The notes under the pieces are model-generated. The model was not told where the DNA came from. It saw only the letters and a program-made list of their open reading frames with translations, and did no database searches. Positions 5,662 through 7,919 of a stretch of DNA of 7,919 bases are shown here, in pieces. The first letter of the stretch is position 1. Each line of letters begins with the position of its first letter. The stretch is from Thermococcus sp. GTDB taxonomy: Archaea > Methanobacteriota_B > Thermococci > Thermococcales > Thermococcaceae. The stretch lies in contig JAMONK010000184.1 of NCBI GenBank assembly GCA_027065835.1, forward strand, positions 1 to 7,919, given 5' to 3'. Position numbers and translations under genes: made by a program.

Positions 5662-6633
5662 ATGAGGTGTTCCGTCTGCGGGAGGCCGGCGGTCTACCAC
5701 GCGCGCTACACGGGGAGATACTACTGTAGGAGACACTTCAACGAGCTAGTGGAGAAAAAGTTCAAGGAAACCGCCAAGAAGTACAGCCTCATCGAGAAGG
5801 GTGAGAGGATAGCCGTCGGCGTGAGCGGCGGAAAGGACAGCGTCGTTCTCATGCACCTCTTAGCGAAGCTCCGCGAGAGGTTTCCCTTTGAGCTGGTCGC
5901 GATAACGATTGACGAGGGCATAGCCGGCTACCGCCCGCCGAGCGTTGAGATCGCGAAGAAAAACGCCGAAAAGCTCGGGATAGAGCACCGAATCTATTCG
6001 TTTAAGGAGTACATGGGCTTCACGCTCGACGAGACCGTTGAGATAATGGGGAGCTTCGAGAAGAAGGAAAGGGTCGGAGCGTGCTCCTACTGCGGTGTCT
6101 GGAGGCGTTGGCTCCTGAACTACGCGGCCAAAGACGTCAGCGCCGACAAGTTAGCTGTAGGCCACAACTTGGATGACGAGGTGCAGATGTTCGTGATGAA
6201 CATCCTCCGAGGGGATATAGCGAGACTCGGAAGGACAGGTCCCTACTACGAGGAGATACACCCCGAGCTTGTCCCCAGGATAAAGCCCCTCCGCGAGATT
6301 CCCGAGAAGGAGATAGTGCTCTACGCGGTTCTGAACAACATTGAGGTCGATTTAAGCGAGTGTCCCTACGCGGTCGAAGCCTTCAGAGCGGAAATCCGTG
6401 ACTGGATAAACGAGATGGAGGAGAGGCACCCCGGAACGAAGTACCAGATCCTCAGAAGCTACGACAAGCTCTTCCCGCTGATAGCGAAGACCTACACAAA
6501 GAGAACGAGCGAGCTGAACCGTTGCAGGATATGCGGCCAGCCGACGACGGGCGAGATATGCAAGGCCTGCCAGTTCCGCCTTCAGGTCGAGAGGAAGGCG
6601 AGGGAGAAGGGGATGACGTTCAGGGTTGATTAA
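5662..6633 (+). CDS. tRNA 2-thiouridine synthetase, TtuA/Ncs6 (NcsA) family
   Basis: The 323-residue protein is a complete PP-loop tRNA thiolase. An N-terminal zinc finger (Cys3, Cys6, Cys22, His25) is followed by the ATP PP-loop SGGKDS (55-60), IDEGI (83-87), ACSYCG (Cys141, Cys144), GHNLDDE (167-173), SECPY (Cys234) and a C-terminal zinc ribbon (Cys288, Cys291, Cys300, Cys303). Cys141, Cys144 and Cys234 should hold the [4Fe-4S] cluster used in sulfur transfer. In this family ATP adenylates the uridine O2, and sulfur from a small ubiquitin-like carrier or from sulfide replaces it. MNILRGDIARLGR (179-191) resembles eukaryotic Ncs6/CTU1, so thiolation of wobble U34 (NcsA role) seems more likely than TtuA's ribothymidine 54, but both roles occur in this order of archaea. 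The frame is open upstream to 5509, yet the ATG at 5662 has GGTGAG 3 nt before it and begins right at the zinc finger. It is divergent from the DUF257-like gene. Confidence 0.9.
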   Translation: MRCSVCGRPAVYHARYTGRYYCRRHFNELVEKKFKETAKKYSLIEKGERIAVGVSGGKDSVVLMHLLAKLRERFPFELVAITIDEGIAGYRPPSVEIAKKNAEKLGIEHRIYSFKEYMGFTLDETVEIMGSFEKKERVGACSYCGVWRRWLLNYAAKDVSADKLAVGHNLDDEVQMFVMNILRGDIARLGRTGPYYEEIHPELVPRIKPLREIPEKEIVLYAVLNNIEVDLSECPYAVEAFRAEIRDWINEMEERHPGTKYQILRSYDKLFPLIAKTYTKRTSELNRCRICGQPTTGEICKACQFRLQVERKAREKGMTFRVD

Positions 6634-6707
6634 CTGAACGAGTATTTATAAAAGGTTGTTCAGTACACTGAACAACCTTTATAAAGGTTGGGTGAATAAA
6701 CAATACC
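6634..6707 (+). promoter_or_regulatory. Promoter/operator region of the ATPase gene, built of overlapping palindromes
   Basis: The gap between the thiolase stop and the ATPase start has two TATA-like boxes, TTTATAAA at 6645-6652 and again at 6678-6685. The second lies about 26 nt before the ATG at 6708, so it would give a leaderless transcript. The first would give a leader of about 30 nt that includes GGGTGA (6690-6695), which is 12 nt before the ATG and so rather far. Both boxes are embedded in palindromes described separately, so a repressor or autoregulator could block TBP/TFB binding. CTGAAC also occurs alone at 6634-6639. Confidence 0.6.
6645..6690. repeat. Two overlapping perfect palindromes plus a third half-copy
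   Basis: Palindrome A has exact 14-nt arms at 6651-6664 and 6667-6680 around a 2-nt centre, with core GTTCAGTACACTGAAC (6658-6673); allowing one extra A it continues outward through TTTATAA on both sides. Palindrome B is an exact 18-bp CAACCTTTATAAAGGTTG at 6673-6690, centred on the TATA-like box. Together they form three copies of a TTTATAAA(A)GGTTG unit: forward at 6645-6658, reverse at 6673-6685 and forward at 6678-6690. Confidence 0.85.
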
Positions 6708-7919
6708 ATGAACGAGAACCTCGCGCGAGTTATTGTTGAGTGGCAGGAGAACTGGACTCCGGAACTAATCGAAAGGGACTTCGACTTCTCCCTGATTCCC
6801 GAAAGGCCAAGAAAGATCATCACTTTCGCCGGATGCAGGAGGACGGGCAAAACATACCTAATGTTCCAGCTGATAAACGGGCTTTCCAAGAAAATACCTC
6901 GGGATGAGATTTTTTACATCAACTTCGAGGACGAGAGAATAGAGAAGAGAACCGAAACGCTGACCGAGCTCATACCCACAATCGAGGAGCTATTTGGGAA
7001 GAAGGAGGGGCTTTACCTGTTTCTCGATGAAATCCAAAATATCCCCGGATGGGACTCATGGGTCAGACGGGTACATGACTCAAGGAAAGACGTGAGGCTC
7101 TTCCTGAGCGGTTCCTCATCGAAACTGTCGAGCAGGGAGATACCCACATCGCTCAGAGGTAGGGCCCTCACATTCGAAGTCTTCCCGCTGAGCTTCTCGG
7201 AGTTCCTCCGCTTCAAGAACTTCGAGGTGCCAGAAAGAGTCGGATTCAGCGGGAAGAAAAGCCAGCTCCTAAACCTCCTTAGGGAATATCTTCTCTACGG
7301 GGGATTTCCTGAGGTTGTCCTCTCCGACGATAAAAAAATAAAGGGCATGATAGTCAGGGACTACTTCAACACGATTATTGCGTTGGACATTGTCGAAAGG
7401 TACCGGATACGGAACCCGGAGGAGCTGAGGGCGCTTCTCCGGTTGCTTCTCAACTCAGAGTACTTCAGCCTGAGTAAAGCTGAGAGAACCATGAGAAGCC
7501 TCGGATATTCGGTCAGCAAGGCAACTCTGGCCAACTACCTCCGCTACCTGAACGAGTGCTACTTCACATTTCCCGTGGAAGTGTACTCACCCAAGGTCAG
7601 GCTGAGAATCCAGCACCCCAAGAAGATATACTTCGTGGACACGGCTTTCCTCACGTTCCTGAGCGTGAAGTTCAGCGATAACATCGGCAGGCTCATGGAG
7701 AACGCGGTCTTCATCGAGCTCATGAGGAGGGGTCGGGAGGTTAACTACGCCTTCGGTGAGAACTGGGAGGTGGACTTCGTTCTGCCAGAGAAAGAAACGT
7801 TGATTCAGGTGAGCTACGACGTTTCGAGGCCGGGAACACTAGAAAGGGAACTCAAAGCTCTGAGGAAGGCAAAGCGACTCTTCGGGTGGAAAAATGCAAA
7901 GCTGATAACGTGGGACATA
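6708..7919 (+). CDS. AAA_14/DUF4143-type ATPase, 3' end cut by the right window edge
   Basis: The frame runs 404 codons from the ATG at 6708 to the edge without a stop. It is an archaeal P-loop ATPase of the AAA_14 type with a DUF4143-like C-terminal part. Visible motifs are Walker A GCRRTGKT (42-49), Walker B LYLFLDEIQNIPGWD (102-116), a sensor-like LFLSGSSSKL (131-140), the arginine-bearing SLRGRA (148-153) and FEVFPLSFSEF (156-166). GGFPEVVL (198-205) and a winged-helix-like stretch (about 240-285) follow. The end has ENAVFIELMRRG (331-342), then EVDFV and IQVSYD (354-371), the layout of a PD-(D/E)xK nuclease-like fold without its lysine. This pattern is usual in the family, so loss of nuclease activity is not peculiar to this copy. 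The biological role is not established; such genes are numerous and patchy in archaea. Little is likely missing, since family members are around 400-450 residues. An upstream stop at 6693-6695 in the same frame confirms ATG 6708 as the first possible start. Confidence 0.88.
   Translation, partial: MNENLARVIVEWQENWTPELIERDFDFSLIPERPRKIITFAGCRRTGKTYLMFQLINGLSKKIPRDEIFYINFEDERIEKRTETLTELIPTIEELFGKKEGLYLFLDEIQNIPGWDSWVRRVHDSRKDVRLFLSGSSSKLSSREIPTSLRGRALTFEVFPLSFSEFLRFKNFEVPERVGFSGKKSQLLNLLREYLLYGGFPEVVLSDDKKIKGMIVRDYFNTIIALDIVERYRIRNPEELRALLRLLLNSEYFSLSKAERTMRSLGYSVSKATLANYLRYLNECYFTFPVEVYSPKVRLRIQHPKKIYFVDTAFLTFLSVKFSDNIGRLMENAVFIELMRRGREVNYAFGENWEVDFVLPEKETLIQVSYDVSRPGTLERELKALRKAKRLFGWKNAKLITWDI

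Noticed and set aside
5595..5663. 23-codon extension of the DUF257-like protein
   Set aside because: It would start inside the neighbouring gene, and the ATG at 5594 has GGTGAG 3 nt before it.
6651..6680. Reading the 14-bp palindrome as a bacterial-type terminator of the thiolase gene
   Set aside because: There is no T-run after it, the 2-nt centre is poor for an RNA hairpin, and archaeal termination does not need hairpins; the overlap with TATA-like boxes fits an operator better.

Overview
The window looks like chromosomal DNA of a hyperthermophilic euryarchaeon of the order Thermococcales, most likely Thermococcus. The grounds are archaeal TATA-like boxes 25-45 nt upstream of starts, GGTGA/GGAGG ribosome-binding sites, AGG/AGA and ATA-rich codon use, a DUF257-like protein (a family I know from Pyrococcus/Thermococcus), an archaeal site-2 protease and an NcsA/TtuA-type tRNA thiolase. 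The genus is inferred, not proven.

Left part (1-3629): a cell-surface polymer region. A family-2 glycosyltransferase, cut by the left edge, reads leftward (782 to 1). Diverging from it is a tight rightward operon of three genes: a CDP-glycerol/CDP-ribitol-type polyol-phosphate transferase of the TagF/TarF family (872-2059), an IspD/TarI-like cytidylyltransferase (2056-2745) and a second family-2 glycosyltransferase (2742-3629). The genes overlap by 4 nt at both junctions (ATGA, TTGA). The cytidylyltransferase probably makes a CDP-polyol and the transferase spends it, so together with the two glycosyltransferases this looks like a teichoic-acid-like, polyol-phosphate-decorated glycan or glycolipid pathway in an archaeon.

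Middle part (3630-5594): a separately promoted M50 site-2 protease with a PDZ domain (3680-4813) converges on a leftward DUF257-like protein (5594-4857). The latter has the sequence around a KaiC/RadA-type P-loop but lacks the P-loop lysine.

Right part (5595-7919): the DUF257-like gene and a rightward tRNA 2-thiouridine synthetase (5662-6633) share a 67-bp divergent promoter that is almost mirror-symmetric around one TATA-like box. After a 74-bp gap filled by two overlapping palindromes comes an AAA_14/DUF4143-type ATPase (6708 to the right edge, incomplete).

No tRNA, rRNA, CRISPR array, insertion sequence or gene-free stretch over 300 bases was seen. By hand counts on sample lines, GC is lowest in the first kilobase (about 35-45%) and rises to about 55-62% in the protease and thiolase, which fits an exchanged surface-polymer region next to core genes.
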